A DNA stretch of 64,000 nt from Bradyrhizobium murdochi (GTDB lineage: Bacteria; Pseudomonadota; Alphaproteobacteria; Rhizobiales; Xanthobacteraceae), in assembly GCF_000472965.1 (NCBI RefSeq), contig NZ_AXAU01000004.1:323414-387413 (forward strand), in the 5' to 3' direction. The position numbers and the translations under genes were made by a program. Shown here piece by piece: positions 24,494-33,927 of this stretch. The notes under the pieces are model-generated. The model did no database searches. It had not been told where the DNA came from and worked only from the letters and a program-made list of their open reading frames with translations. Each line of letters opens with the position of its first letter. Positions within the stretch are counted from its first letter, which is position 1.

Positions 24494-27400
24494 AGGCCCG
24501 GCGCATCATCCCCGACGCCGTTCGCGCGACGCAGGCGCGTGCGTCCGATCCGGCGGCGTCCGCCTTCGTCTCGGCAAATGCGGGCTCGGGCAAGACGCAT
24601 GTGCTGGTGCAGCGGGTAATCCGCCTGCTGCTCGACGGCGTGGCGCCGGAAAAAATCCTCTGCATCACCTTCACCAAAGCTGCCGCCGCCAACATGGCGG
24701 AACGCGTGTTCACCACACTCGGCCATTGGGTAACGCTCGACGATGACGCGCTGGACGCGGCGATCCGCGAGGCCGGCATTCCCCATCCCAGTGCACGCCT
24801 GCGCAAATCGGCGCGCAAACTGTTCGCCTGCGCGCTGGAGACGCCGGGCGGGCTGAAGGTGCAGACCATCCACGCGCTGTGCACTCGGCTGCTGCAGCAG
24901 TTCCCGTTCGAGGCCAATGTGCCGGCGCGGTTCGCCGTGCTCGACGAGCGCGACCAGAACGAGATGATGGAGCGTGCCAATCTCGCCGTCTTCCTCGAGG
25001 CCTCGCGCAACCCTGACAGCGCGACCGGGCGCGCGCTAATGACGGCGATGGCGAGCGCTGCCGACGTCACCTTCAAGGAAGTCGTGCGCGAGGCCTGTCT
25101 CAGCCGCGATCATTTCATGGCCTGGACGGATGCCGCCGGCAGCGCGCAAGCGGCCGCCGCGCAGATTTCAGCCGCACTCGGCGTCGGTCACGATGATCGC
25201 ATTGAAGATGTCGAGCGTGAGATCATCGACGGGCCGAATCTGCCGCGCGCGCGATGGCCGGAGATTGCGCTGGTGCTGGAAACCGGCAACAAGTCCGATC
25301 AGGATCAGGCGGCGCGGCTGCGCGATGCATTGGTGTTCAGCGACGCTGCGCAGGTCGACCAGTATCTCACCCTGTTCCTCACCGACACCGAGCGCACGCC
25401 GCGCAAATCGGTGGTGACGAAGAAATTCTGTGACAGCAACCCCGCCATTGGCCGGCTGCTGGAGTCGGAAGCCCGCCGCGTCCTTCCCCTGATCGAACGG
25501 CGCCGCGCATTGGTGGCGCGCGACCGCACCGAGGCGCTGCTATATATCGCAACCGCTGCAGCGGCGAACTATCGCCGCGAGAAGCAGGAGCGCGGCCTGC
25601 TCGACTATGACGACCTGATCGACAAGACGCTGGAAATGCTCGACCGCGTCTCCTCGGGCTGGGTGCATTACAAGCTCGACCGCGGCGTCGACCATGTGCT
25701 GATCGACGAGGCGCAGGACACCAGCCCGCGGCAATGGGACATCGTCGCGCACATCATCTCCGAATTCACTTCGGGTGCCGGCGCACGCGACGGCGTGGTG
25801 CGAACGGTGTTCGCGGTCGGCGACGAGAAGCAGTCGATCTTTTCGTTCCAGGGCGCGGCCCCGCGCGAATTCGACCTGCGCCGGCGCGCCTTGCAGAGGA
25901 AGTTCGAGGGCGCTGGACTGAAGTTCGATCCGGTTTCCTTCACCTATTCGTTCCGCTCCGGACCGGAGATCCTTCACGCGGTCGATCAGGTGTTTCGCGA
26001 GCAGGATATCTACCGCAGCATTCATGCAGTCGATATCGGCAACCCGATTCATCACGCGCTGGCCGATGCTGGTCCCGGCCAGATCGATCTCTGGGAGCTG
26101 GCGGAAGCCGATGACCGGCAGGATATCGAGGGCTGGCGTGCGCCGTTCGACGGCGTCTCCGCGACCAGCCCCGAAGTGAAGCTGGCCCGGCGCATCCAGG
26201 CCGAGATCAAGGCGCTGGTCGGCAGCGGTGCGACGACCGGCAGCAAGAACGACCGCCGTCCGCTGCGCTATGGCGACATGCTGGTGTTGGTGCGCCGACG
26301 CGGCAACGCGTTCGACGCCGTGATCCAGGCGCTGAAGCATGCCGGTATCCCGGTCGCCGGCGCCGACCGCCTCAAGCTGACCGAGCACATCGCGATCATC
26401 GACCTGATGAACCTGGCCGACGCGCTGCTGCTGCCACAGGACGATCTGGCGCTGGCAGTAGCGTTGAAGAGCCCTTTGTTAGGGCTCGACGATGACGACC
26501 TGTTCAGGATCGCCTGGCAACGCAAGGGATCGTTGCGCGCCGCATTGACCGCGCGCGCTCCAACCGACGGCCGCTTGAGGGATGCGCTGTGGCGGCTCGA
26601 ACAATGCGAGCGCCGCTTTGCCAGCGAGACACCGTTTGCGTTCTATGCCTGGCTGCTCGGCGGCGATGGCGGCCGCGCACGAATCCTGCGGCGGCTTGGG
26701 CACGAGGCGAACGACGCGCTGGATGAGTTTCTGGAGCTGGCGTTGAGCTATGAACGCAAGGCGCCGGCCTCGCTGCAGGGCTTCATGGCCTGGCTGCGCA
26801 CCGCTGACCTCGAAGTAAAGCGCGACATGGAAATCTCGCGCGACGAGGTCCGCGTCATGACCGTGCACGGCGCCAAGGGCCTGGAAGCGTCCGTCGTGTT
26901 CCTGGTGGATACGACGACCTCGCCCTCGGATACGCAGCGGCTGAAGCTCATCAACCTGCCGCTGGGCAATGCCGATCCGCATGCGCCCGGTGTCGTGGTG
27001 TGGGCCGGCCGCAAGGCGGAAGATCCGCCCGCGGTCGCCACCGCCCGCGCGGCGATGATTGACGATACCGAGGATGAATACCGCCGCCTGCTCTATGTCG
27101 CGATGACGCGTGCCGCCGACCGCCTCATCGTCGGCGGCTGCATGCCCGGCAACATGAAAAGCGTCCGGCCGCTGTCCTGGTACGACCTGATCACCAAGGG
27201 GCTCGCCGGCTCCGCCTTGCAGCTTCAGGAGATCGAGACCGCCATCGGCCGGGTGAAGCGCTATACGCGGCCCGAGGAGGCCGCGCCCTCGGCCGCTCCG
27301 CGTGCTGGGTCGTCCCCAGCGGCGCCGATCGTGCTGCCCACCTGGCTGCTGACGCCGGCACAGCCCGAAATTTCCCCGGAAAGTCTGTTGCGGCCTTCGG

Positions 27401-27984
27401 ACCCCGCTGACAGCGACAGCCACCCGGTCCGGACGGCGGAGTCGCTCACGAAGCGCGCCCGCGCCCTGCAGCGCGGCACATTGGTGCACCGGCTTCTGCA
27501 GTCGCTGCCCGATGTCGCCGCCGAGCGCCGCCGCGAGGCCGCGCTGACCTATCTGGCCCGCAATGCGGATGGCTGGACCGATGAGGAGCGGCAAGTGCTG
27601 GCCAAAAGCACGCTCGCCTTGATCGCCGATGCGCGGTTTGCGCACGCTTTCGCCCCGGGTAGCCGCGCCGAAGTCTCGATCGTCGGGCGGTTGGAGCGGC
27701 CGGGCGGACGGCCGGCGCTGGTGTCCGGGCAGATCGACCGCCTCGTAGTGACCGAGCGCGAAGTCCTGATTCTCGATTTCAAGACCAACCACGCCCCGCC
27801 AAGCCGGCCCGAGGAGGCGCCGAGGGGCTATGTCCGCCAGCTCGCGCTGTACCGGGCGGTGCTCGGCAAGCTTTATCCCCAGCGCCCGGTGCGGGCGGCG
27901 CTGCTTTGGACCGAAACCTCTGAATTGATGGAGATTTCCGCTTCCGCGCTGGAGGCCGAGCTGGCATCCATCATCTCGGCGTGA
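24487..27984 (+). CDS. addA: AddA subunit of the AddAB helicase-nuclease
   Basis: A 1165-residue UvrD/Rep-type superfamily 1 helicase with a C-terminal nuclease. Walker A is ANAGSGKTHVLVQRV, followed by ITFTKAAAANMAERV; Walker B is VLIDEAQDTSP; FAVGDEKQSIFSFQGA and VMTVHGAKGLEASVVF are helicase motifs III and V; LLYVAMTRAADRLIV is motif VI. The C-terminal nuclease core ILDFKTNHAPP matches the RecB family. I start at MVKARRIIP, which overlaps the addB stop; an ATG 33 bp upstream is possible. The product is the motor of DNA-end resection. Confidence 0.95.
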   Translation: MVKARRIIPDAVRATQARASDPAASAFVSANAGSGKTHVLVQRVIRLLLDGVAPEKILCITFTKAAAANMAERVFTTLGHWVTLDDDALDAAIREAGIPHPSARLRKSARKLFACALETPGGLKVQTIHALCTRLLQQFPFEANVPARFAVLDERDQNEMMERANLAVFLEASRNPDSATGRALMTAMASAADVTFKEVVREACLSRDHFMAWTDAAGSAQAAAAQISAALGVGHDDRIEDVEREIIDGPNLPRARWPEIALVLETGNKSDQDQAARLRDALVFSDAAQVDQYLTLFLTDTERTPRKSVVTKKFCDSNPAIGRLLESEARRVLPLIERRRALVARDRTEALLYIATAAAANYRREKQERGLLDYDDLIDKTLEMLDRVSSGWVHYKLDRGVDHVLIDEAQDTSPRQWDIVAHIISEFTSGAGARDGVVRTVFAVGDEKQSIFSFQGAAPREFDLRRRALQRKFEGAGLKFDPVSFTYSFRSGPEILHAVDQVFREQDIYRSIHAVDIGNPIHHALADAGPGQIDLWELAEADDRQDIEGWRAPFDGVSATSPEVKLARRIQAEIKALVGSGATTGSKNDRRPLRYGDMLVLVRRRGNAFDAVIQALKHAGIPVAGADRLKLTEHIAIIDLMNLADALLLPQDDLALAVALKSPLLGLDDDDLFRIAWQRKGSLRAALTARAPTDGRLRDALWRLEQCERRFASETPFAFYAWLLGGDGGRARILRRLGHEANDALDEFLELALSYERKAPASLQGFMAWLRTADLEVKRDMEISRDEVRVMTVHGAKGLEASVVFLVDTTTSPSDTQRLKLINLPLGNADPHAPGVVVWAGRKAEDPPAVATARAAMIDDTEDEYRRLLYVAMTRAADRLIVGGCMPGNMKSVRPLSWYDLITKGLAGSALQLQEIETAIGRVKRYTRPEEAAPSAAPRAGSSPAAPIVLPTWLLTPAQPEISPESLLRPSDPADSDSHPVRTAESLTKRARALQRGTLVHRLLQSLPDVAAERRREAALTYLARNADGWTDEERQVLAKSTLALIADARFAHAFAPGSRAEVSIVGRLERPGGRPALVSGQIDRLVVTEREVLILDFKTNHAPPSRPEEAPRGYVRQLALYRAVLGKLYPQRPVRAALLWTETSELMEISASALEAELASIISA

Positions 27985-28089
27985 CCGCGCTTGACCCGGC
28001 AGGGTCGCGTTCATAGGTTTGCCACTATCATCCCAGGGCGCGATTCTTTGACCGCGCCCCTTAATTTCTAACCGAACGAGGTAATTCCG

Positions 28090-28410
28090 ATGGCCGTTGG
28101 CAAGGTTTCTGACGCCGATTTCGAAGCCGAAGTGCTCAAGGCGACCGGGCCGGTGGTCGTCGATTTCTGGGCCGAATGGTGCGGCCCGTGTCGCATGATT
28201 GCGCCCGCGCTCGACGAGATTTCCGGCGCCATGGGCGACAAGGTCAAGATCGTGAAGCTGAACGTCGACGAGAGCCCAAAGACGGCCTCGAAATACGGCG
28301 TGATGTCGATCCCGACCCTGATGATCTTCAAGGGCGGCGAGATGGCCTCCCGCCAGGTCGGCGCCGCGCCGAAGGCGAAGCTGCAGCAGTGGATCACTGC
28401 GGCGGTTTGA
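28090..28410 (+). CDS. trxA: Thioredoxin 1
   Basis: A 106-residue cytosolic disulfide reductase with the canonical active site WCGPC (Cys31 and Cys34), the buried Asp in VVVDFWAEW, and the cis-Pro motif SIPTLMIFKGG. Length and fold are standard. It follows addA by 105 bp, the usual alphaproteobacterial order, and ends before a strong GC palindrome. Confidence 0.97.
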   Translation: MAVGKVSDADFEAEVLKATGPVVVDFWAEWCGPCRMIAPALDEISGAMGDKVKIVKLNVDESPKTASKYGVMSIPTLMIFKGGEMASRQVGAAPKAKLQQWITAAV

Positions 28411-28441
28411 TCGCCGTCTTTCAGACAGTAAATTTTCGACA

Positions 28442-28465
28442 ACGGCCGGCAAATTTGCCGGCCGT
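28442..28465 (+). terminator. Terminator-like palindrome after trxA
   Basis: ACGGCCGGCAAA and TTTGCCGGCCGT form a perfect 24-bp palindrome 31 bp after the trxA stop. Only a weak T-rich stretch (TTTGCGTT) overlaps and follows it, so termination is likely but not certain. Confidence 0.6.
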
Positions 28466-28480
28466 TTGCGTTGAGACGGT

Positions 28481-29563
28481 ATGTCTCGCGTTGAAGAGTA
28501 CCCCGGCCTGCCACCTGGAAAGGCTCGGCGGCGCCTTGCCCCGCTGGCGGCGATGGAAGCACGCTCGGTCGATGTCATTCCGCGCGGCGCGGAATGGCAA
28601 TACGAGCCGAAATGGGATGGTTTTCGCTGCCTGCTGTCGCGCCACGGCGACAAGATCGACCTTCGCTCGAAGTCCGGCGAGGATCTCGCCCGCTACTTTC
28701 CCGAACTGGTTCGCTCCGCGCTTGCATTGAAGGCGACCAGTTTTCTGCTCGATGGTGAAATCGTCGTGCCGCATGGCAGGGCATTTTCATTTGACGATCT
28801 GCTGCAGCGGATTCATCCCGCCGCGAGCCGGGTAAAAAAGCTTTCGGAGGAAACGCCGGCGCTGTTTATCGCCTTCGACCTGCTGGCGACCACGGCGGAC
28901 AAGAAGCTTGCTGCATCGCCTTTGCGGATACGCCGGCCGGCGCTGGAAGCATTTGCGAAAGCGCAGTTCAAATCCAGCCCGACGTTTCGTCTGTCGCCGG
29001 TCACCACGAGTTACACCACCGTCCAGAAATGGCTGAAGCAAGCCGGCGGCGGTTTCGATGGCGTCATCGCCAAGCGCGTCGACCTGCCCTATCAGGCTGG
29101 CAACCGCGACGGCATGCAGAAGATCAAGAAATTCCGCAGCGCCGATTGTGTCGTCGGCGGTTTCCGTTACGCCACCAACAGAATCGCGAACCGGAAAGTC
29201 GTCGGCTCGCTGCTGCTCGGTCTTTATGATGATAAGGGACTTCTGCATCATGTCGGCTTCACTTCCGCGATCAAGCAGGCGGACAAGCCGGCGCTGACAT
29301 ATCGGCTCGAGCCGCTGATCGCGCCTCCCGGCTTCACCGGCAACGCGCCGGGCGGCCCGAGCCGATGGTCGACCGAGCGATCGGCAAAGTGGTGCCCGCT
29401 GAAGCCAAAACTCGTGATCGAGGTCTGCTACGATCATTTCAGTGGCGAGCGATTCCGCCACGGCACCTCGATCTTGCGCTGGCGGCCCGACAAGGCGCCG
29501 CGGCAGTGCACCTTCGATCAACTCAAGCAGAAAGCTGCCGACCCGATGAAGCTGCTGAAGTGA
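28481..29563 (+). CDS. Stand-alone ATP-dependent DNA ligase (LigC-like)
   Basis: A 360-residue ligase made of the adenylation and OB-fold domains only. Motif I is EPKWDGFR with Lys44 as the AMP-accepting residue; FLLDGEIVV is motif III, FDGVIAKRVDLPYQ motif IV, QKIKKFRSADCVVGGF carries motif V, and the OB domain ends near RHGTSILRWRPDK. The polymerase and phosphoesterase domains of LigD are missing. Such ligases seal nicks or breaks in bacterial non-homologous end joining or base excision repair. No ku gene is in the window. It lies just after addAB-trxA, an unusual place that suggests insertion into a conserved block. Confidence 0.88.
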   Translation: MSRVEEYPGLPPGKARRRLAPLAAMEARSVDVIPRGAEWQYEPKWDGFRCLLSRHGDKIDLRSKSGEDLARYFPELVRSALALKATSFLLDGEIVVPHGRAFSFDDLLQRIHPAASRVKKLSEETPALFIAFDLLATTADKKLAASPLRIRRPALEAFAKAQFKSSPTFRLSPVTTSYTTVQKWLKQAGGGFDGVIAKRVDLPYQAGNRDGMQKIKKFRSADCVVGGFRYATNRIANRKVVGSLLLGLYDDKGLLHHVGFTSAIKQADKPALTYRLEPLIAPPGFTGNAPGGPSRWSTERSAKWCPLKPKLVIEVCYDHFSGERFRHGTSILRWRPDKAPRQCTFDQLKQKAADPMKLLK

Positions 29564-29573
29564 AGTGGGCCGC

Positions 29574-29650
29574 AGCTCGGGTGAAGACCCGGGGTTCTAT
29601 ATTCGCGCCGCGATCGTCTCCCGGGTTGCGCTTCGCTCCACCCGGGCTAC
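29574..29650. repeat. Palindromic intergenic repeat
   Basis: CTCGGGTGAAGACCCGGG near the left end and CCCGGGTTGCGCTTCGCTCC ACCCGGGCTAC at the right are partly complementary. It fills the 96-bp gap between the convergent ligase and phosphoesterase genes. The right half matches a repeat I recall from Bradyrhizobium; the exact bounds are approximate. Confidence 0.5.
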
Positions 29651-29659
29651 AGGCATCGG

Positions 29660-30400
29660 CTATCTGATCCATCCTGTCGCCAGCACGCTGGCGAGCTCGG
29701 CCTGACCGTTCCGTTGCGCGAGCGCTGCCATCGCGCCGTGATCATACGGCACATGCCGAAACGTGACGCGCCAGGCGCCGTCAGCAAGTTCGAGGATAGC
29801 ATAACGCGCATCCGGCGTGCCGGCCTCGACGACATGCGGAAAGGGATGCACGTCGCGATAGCCGGGCGAGCCGACGCTGCCGGGGTTGACGATCAATCGG
29901 CCATCGCGAAGCCTGACCGCGCGGGCAAGATGGGTGTGCGCGCAGAGGATCAGGGACTGCGTGATGCCCCGCGCGCGCTCGTCGATTTCATCCAGCGATG
30001 ACATTCGCACTGTGCCGTCGGGCAACACCGTTTCCAGCCAGTAGACCTCGTCATGTTCGGGCGTTGCATGGCAGAGGAAGACCCGATCGCGAAACACGGC
30101 CGTCTTCGGCACCGCGCGCAGCCAATCGAGATGGCGCTCTTCGAGCTGCGCGTGCGCCGGCCGGTCCCATGATCCCATCTTCTCCGGCGGCCGGTCGATC
30201 AAATACCGATCGTGATTGCCTAATACGTGAACGGCGTCGAGCGCTATCAGCGCATCCATAGTGCGTCGCGCGTCGAGCGGTCCGCTCGCCATGTCGCCGA
30301 GATTGACGATTTCGCCAATGCCCAGTGCGCGGATGTCGGCCAGCACGGCTTCCAGCGCGAGAAAGTTTCCGTGCACGTCGGCAATGGCGGCAAAACGCAT
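29660..30400 (-). CDS. Metallophosphoesterase (YfcE/MJ0936-like)
   Basis: A 246-residue calcineurin-like phosphoesterase. The metal-binding motifs are complete: ADVHGN, NLGDMASGP, LGNHDRY, a His in FLCHATPEHDE, and CAHTHLARAV, followed by NPGSVG. The start MRFAAIADVHG (30400) is chosen because the fold begins there; an upstream in-frame start at 30457 adds an unrelated tail. Homologues cleave phosphodiesters or nucleotides; the natural substrate is unknown. Confidence 0.87.
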   Translation of the reverse strand: MRFAAIADVHGNFLALEAVLADIRALGIGEIVNLGDMASGPLDARRTMDALIALDAVHVLGNHDRYLIDRPPEKMGSWDRPAHAQLEERHLDWLRAVPKTAVFRDRVFLCHATPEHDEVYWLETVLPDGTVRMSSLDEIDERARGITQSLILCAHTHLARAVRLRDGRLIVNPGSVGSPGYRDVHPFPHVVEAGTPDARYAILELADGAWRVTFRHVPYDHGAMAALAQRNGQAELASVLATGWIR

Positions 30401-30612
30401 GGCGATTCCAGCTTTGATGATTGTTGTCCTGGGCCTGCAAGAACAATGCTGCGCCATTTACCTCATTTGGGTGAAGCCAGCCTGCAACATTATCCCTACT
30501 TCCTATTGCGGAACGAAGGTTCCGACTCGCGGCTCTCAGGCGTCTTGGCTAGTCTTTGCAAAGACCGGGGCTGGTTAGTTTCATTAAGCAATTGATATTT
30601 TTTCCCGGGCGG

Positions 30613-30645
30613 CCGCTGGAAGCGATTCCAGCGGTCATTTAATTT
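30613..30645 (+). terminator. Plus-strand hairpin with T-rich tail in a region without a plus-strand gene
   Basis: CCGCTGGAA (30613-30621) and TTCCAGCGG (30626-30634) form a perfect 9-bp stem with a GCGA loop, followed by TCATTTAATTTT. It reads as an intrinsic terminator on the plus strand, yet both flanking genes (phosphoesterase and folC) are on the minus strand. The 254-bp gap 30401-30654 is relatively AT-rich around 30570-30600. A short untranslated RNA ending here is possible. Confidence 0.4.
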
Positions 30646-30654
30646 TGGGGAATA

Positions 30655-31995
30655 CTATGCCGGCGGTGTGCCGTTGATGGCAAGCACATGGCCGACGAGA
30701 TAGAGCGAGCCGGTGACCAGAATCCGCGGCGGCACTTCGTAGGCGAGACGCGAGAGCGCGTGCAGCGCGGCTTCGACGGTTGCAGCATTTTCCACGCGCA
30801 TGCCGAGCGCGCGCGCCGCATCCGCAAGCCGGTCCGGCGGCATCGCATTGTCGCGCCCGGGGATCGGCACCGCCACGATGTGCCGCGTCAGTCCTGCGAA
30901 ATTGGCGAGAAACGCGCCGGCATCCTTGTTCGCCATCATGCCCGCGATCACCACCAGGGGCCGCGACACCCGCTCTTCGAGATCGCCTAGCGCGGCCGCA
31001 GCGACGCGGCCGCCTTCCGCATTGTGTCCGCCATCGAGCCAGATCTCGCAGCCCTTCGGCCCCTGATCGACCAGTGCGCCCGAGACCAGCCGCTGCATCC
31101 GCGCCGGCCATTCGGCGCCAATGATGCCGGCCTCGAACGCCGCCATTCCGATCCTGAACGCCTCGACCGCACGCAGCGTCGCGATCGCAAGGCCAGCATT
31201 GTCGAATTGATGCCGACCGAACAGCTTTGGCGCCGCAAGATCCATCAGGCCGCGCTCGTCCTGATAGACCAGCCGCCCACGCTCGACACCGACATGCCAT
31301 TGCTGCCCGGCAGCATGCAACGGCGCGCGCATGCGGTCGGCCTGCGCCTCGATCACCGCCATCGCCTCCGGCGCCTGCTCTGCGCAGATCACCGGCGCAC
31401 CGCGCTTGATGATGGCGGCCTTCTCGCCGGTTATCGCGGTCAGCGTGTTACCGAGAAATTCCGTATGGTCCATGCTGACTGGCGTGATCACGGTCGCGAC
31501 CGGCCGGTCGATGACGTTGGTGGCGTCGAGTCGTCCGCCGAGCCCGGTTTCCAGCAGCGCGACATCGGCGTCATGCTCCGCGAACAGGCAGAACGCCGCT
31601 ACGGTCTCCATCTCGAAAATCGTGATCGGATCGCCCGCGTTGACCTGCTCGCAATACTCCAGCACCCGGCGCAGTTCGGCATCATCAGCCAACCGTCCGC
31701 CGCCCTTCTGACCTAGCCGGAAGCATTCGTTGATCCTGACCAGATAGGGCGAGGTGTAGACGTGCACGCGCAGGCCTGCAGCCTCCAGGATCGCGCGCAG
31801 ATAGGCGATGGTGGAGCCCTTGCCATTGGTGCCGGCAACATGGATCACCGGCGGCAACAGCCGCTCCGGATGATCGAGCCGCGCCAGCAGGCGGTGCATC
31901 CGATCAAGGTTGAGATCGATCCGCTTCGGATGCAAAGCAGACAGCCGCGCGATCAATTCACCGAGCGGCTGAGGTCTGGCGGCAGGCAGGCTCAC
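30655..31995 (-). CDS. folC: Bifunctional folylpolyglutamate synthase/dihydrofolate synthase
   Basis: A 446-residue Mur-ligase-like enzyme that adds glutamate to dihydropteroate and then to folates. The P-loop is [19 protein letters not shown] near residue 50, and [17 protein letters not shown] and [11 protein letters not shown] are FolC signatures; [10 protein letters not shown] marks the C-terminal domain. It starts with GTG overlapping the accD stop (GTGA), so it is the last gene of the trp-accD-folC block. Confidence 0.95.
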   Translation of the reverse strand: MSLPAARPQPLGELIARLSALHPKRIDLNLDRMHRLLARLDHPERLLPPVIHVAGTNGKGSTIAYLRAILEAAGLRVHVYTSPYLVRINECFRLGQKGGGRLADDAELRRVLEYCEQVNAGDPITIFEMETVAAFCLFAEHDADVALLETGLGGRLDATNVIDRPVATVITPVSMDHTEFLGNTLTAITGEKAAIIKRGAPVICAEQAPEAMAVIEAQADRMRAPLHAAGQQWHVGVERGRLVYQDERGLMDLAAPKLFGRHQFDNAGLAIATLRAVEAFRIGMAAFEAGIIGAEWPARMQRLVSGALVDQGPKGCEIWLDGGHNAEGGRVAAAALGDLEERVSRPLVVIAGMMANKDAGAFLANFAGLTRHIVAVPIPGRDNAMPPDRLADAARALGMRVENAATVEAALHALSRLAYEVPPRILVTGSLYLVGHVLAINGTPPA

Positions 31996-32933
31996 GCGTG
32001 GGGCGCAGCCGGCACCGCTTCCGGGGCCGAGACGATCTGGGCCGGGTCTGTGACCTCAGGCAAAGGCTTTGAGGCGACGTCAGGCGGCGGCGATTTGGTC
32101 AGGAGCCGGCACAGCCGCGCCAGCGTCGAGCGCATCTCGTGGCGATGCACGACCATGTCGATCATGCCGTGATCGAGCAGATATTCGGCGCGCTGGAATC
32201 CTTCCGGCAATTTTTCACGGATGGTCTGTTCGATCACGCGCGCGCCGGCAAAACCGATCAGCGCGCCGGGTTCGGCAATCTGCACGTCGCCCAGCATAGC
32301 GTAGGATGCGGTCACGCCGCCGGTGGTCGGATTGGTCAGCACCACGATGTAGGGCAGCTTCGCTTCCCGCAGCATCTGCACGCCGACGGTGGTGCGCGGC
32401 ATCTGCATCAGCGACAGGATGCCTTCCTGCATGCGTGCGCCGCCCGAAGCCGCGAACACGATGAACGGCGACCTCTTTTCCACCGCCAGTTCGAGCCCGC
32501 GCACGATCGCCTCGCCCGCGGCCATGCCGAGCGAGCCGCCCATGAAATCGAAATCCTGCACCGCGATAACGACGCCGGCGCCTTCGAGCTTGCCGTAGCC
32601 AACCTTGATGGCGTCGTTCAGCCCGGTCTTGGCGCGGGCGTCCCTGATGCGGTCGGCATATTTGCGTTCATCGCGGAACTTCAGCGGATCGGCTGTCACT
32701 TCGGGCAGCGCGATGTCGTACCAGGTCTCGTTGTCGAAGATCGACTTCAGCCGCGCCACCGCGCCCATGCGCATGTGGTAGTTCGAGCCGGGAATGACGA
32801 ACTGGTTGGCCTCGACGTCCTTGTAAAACACGAGCTGCCCGGAATCCGGGCACTTGATCCACAGATTCTCCGGCGTCTCGCGGCGCAGGATGCTGCGGAT
32901 TTTCGGCCGGACGACATTGGTGAGCCAATTCAT
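31992..32933 (-). CDS. accD: Acetyl-CoA carboxylase carboxyltransferase subunit beta
   Basis: A 313-residue carboxyltransferase subunit that, with AccA, moves carboxyl from biotin to acetyl-CoA in the first step of fatty-acid synthesis. The crotonase-like core shows [26 protein letters not shown] and [17 protein letters not shown]. The N-terminal zinc ribbon found in E. coli AccD is degenerate: [16 protein letters not shown] and [10 protein letters not shown] keep only one of four cysteines, so zinc is probably not bound. The 3' end overlaps folC. Confidence 0.96.
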   Translation of the reverse strand: MNWLTNVVRPKIRSILRRETPENLWIKCPDSGQLVFYKDVEANQFVIPGSNYHMRMGAVARLKSIFDNETWYDIALPEVTADPLKFRDERKYADRIRDARAKTGLNDAIKVGYGKLEGAGVVIAVQDFDFMGGSLGMAAGEAIVRGLELAVEKRSPFIVFAASGGARMQEGILSLMQMPRTTVGVQMLREAKLPYIVVLTNPTTGGVTASYAMLGDVQIAEPGALIGFAGARVIEQTIREKLPEGFQRAEYLLDHGMIDMVVHRHEMRSTLARLCRLLTKSPPPDVASKPLPEVTDPAQIVSAPEAVPAAPHA

Positions 32934-33016
32934 GGTTCGCTCCGAATGCGGTTGAACGCATTGATGGAATATATGGCGGCCTGGCCTGGACCCGGCAAGC
33001 CGCCGCCTACTGGTTT

Positions 33017-33065
33017 GGGCATGATCTTTTCGGAAAACCGGTCTCCACTTTTCCGGATCATGCCC
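33017..33065. repeat. 49-bp imperfect palindrome between accD and trpA
   Basis: GGGCATGATCTTTTCGGAAA at the left and TTTTCCGGATCATGCCC at the right are complementary arms. I recall this element as a very common rhizobial intergenic repeat. It lies within the trp-accD block, upstream of accD, where its hairpin could separate or modulate trpA and accD expression. Confidence 0.75.
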
Positions 33066-33090
33066 CGCCTATTTCCACGTAAATTGTGGC

Positions 33091-33927
33091 TTATTCCGCA
33101 GCCTGCTTCGCGCCCCGGACGCCCTGCGCCAGCGACGCCACGACGTCGGCCACCGCGGCCACGGTCTTGGCGGTCGCCTGCCCCTGGGTGTCGAGGCTGT
33201 CGCGCAACGCGTCGACCAGGGCGGTGCCGACCACGGCGCCATCGGCCTTCTCGGCAATCGCGCGCGCCGCCTGCGGGGCGCGGATGCCGAAGCCGACGCA
33301 CACCGGAAGCTTGGTGTGGCGTTTGATACGGGCCACCGCATCGCCGACCACCTTCGAATCGGCCGCCGCAGCGCCGGTGATGCCGGTGATCGAGACGTAG
33401 TAGACAAAGCCGGAAGTATTCGCGAGCACGGCGGGCAGGCGTTTGTCGTCGGTCGTAGGTGTCGCCAGGCGGATGAAGTTGAGTCCGGCCTTCAGCGCGG
33501 GAATGCAGAGCTCATCGTCCTCCTCCGGCGGCAGGTCGACGATGATGAGGCCATCGACGCCGGCGGTCTTGGCGTCGCTAAGGAACTTGTCGACCCCATA
33601 AATATAGATCGGATTGTAATAGCCCATCAGCACCAGCGGCGTGGTGTTGTCCTCCTTGCGGAAGCCGCGCACCATATCGAGCGTCTTCCTAAGGGTCATG
33701 CCGCCCTTGAGCGCGCGCAGGCCCGCGGCCTGGATCGACGGTCCGTCCGCCATCGGATCGGTAAAGGGCATGCCGATTTCGATGATATCGGCGCCCGCCT
33801 TGGGCAGCGCCTTGATGATGTCGAGCGATGTCTGCGGATCGGGATCGCCGGCCATCAGGAAGGTGACAAACGCCGAGCGGCCTTCTTTTGCGAGCTCGGC
33901 AAAGCGTGCGTCGATGCGGGTGGTCAC
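33091..33927 (-). CDS. trpA: Tryptophan synthase alpha subunit
   Basis: A 278-residue TIM-barrel enzyme that splits indole-3-glycerol phosphate into indole and glyceraldehyde-3-phosphate. Catalytic Glu50 ([11 protein letters not shown]) and Asp61 (ADGPSIQ) are in place; [13 protein letters not shown] is the phosphate-binding loop. The GTG start overlaps the trpB stop (GTGA), matching the tight coupling of the two subunits. Confidence 0.97.
   Translation of the reverse strand: MTTRIDARFAELAKEGRSAFVTFLMAGDPDPQTSLDIIKALPKAGADIIEIGMPFTDPMADGPSIQAAGLRALKGGMTLRKTLDMVRGFRKEDNTTPLVLMGYYNPIYIYGVDKFLSDAKTAGVDGLIIVDLPPEEDDELCIPALKAGLNFIRLATPTTDDKRLPAVLANTSGFVYYVSITGITGAAAADSKVVGDAVARIKRHTKLPVCVGFGIRAPQAARAIAEKADGAVVGTALVDALRDSLDTQGQATAKTVAAVADVVASLAQGVRGAKQAAE

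Noticed and set aside
26479..28653. A 724-codon open frame antisense to addA, trxA and the ligase
   Set aside because: It crosses three well-identified genes and its translation is low-complexity Arg/Gly/His-rich with no recognisable domain.
28481..29563. Calling the ligase LigD
   Set aside because: It lacks the polymerase and phosphoesterase domains and no ku gene lies in the window; only the ligase core is present.
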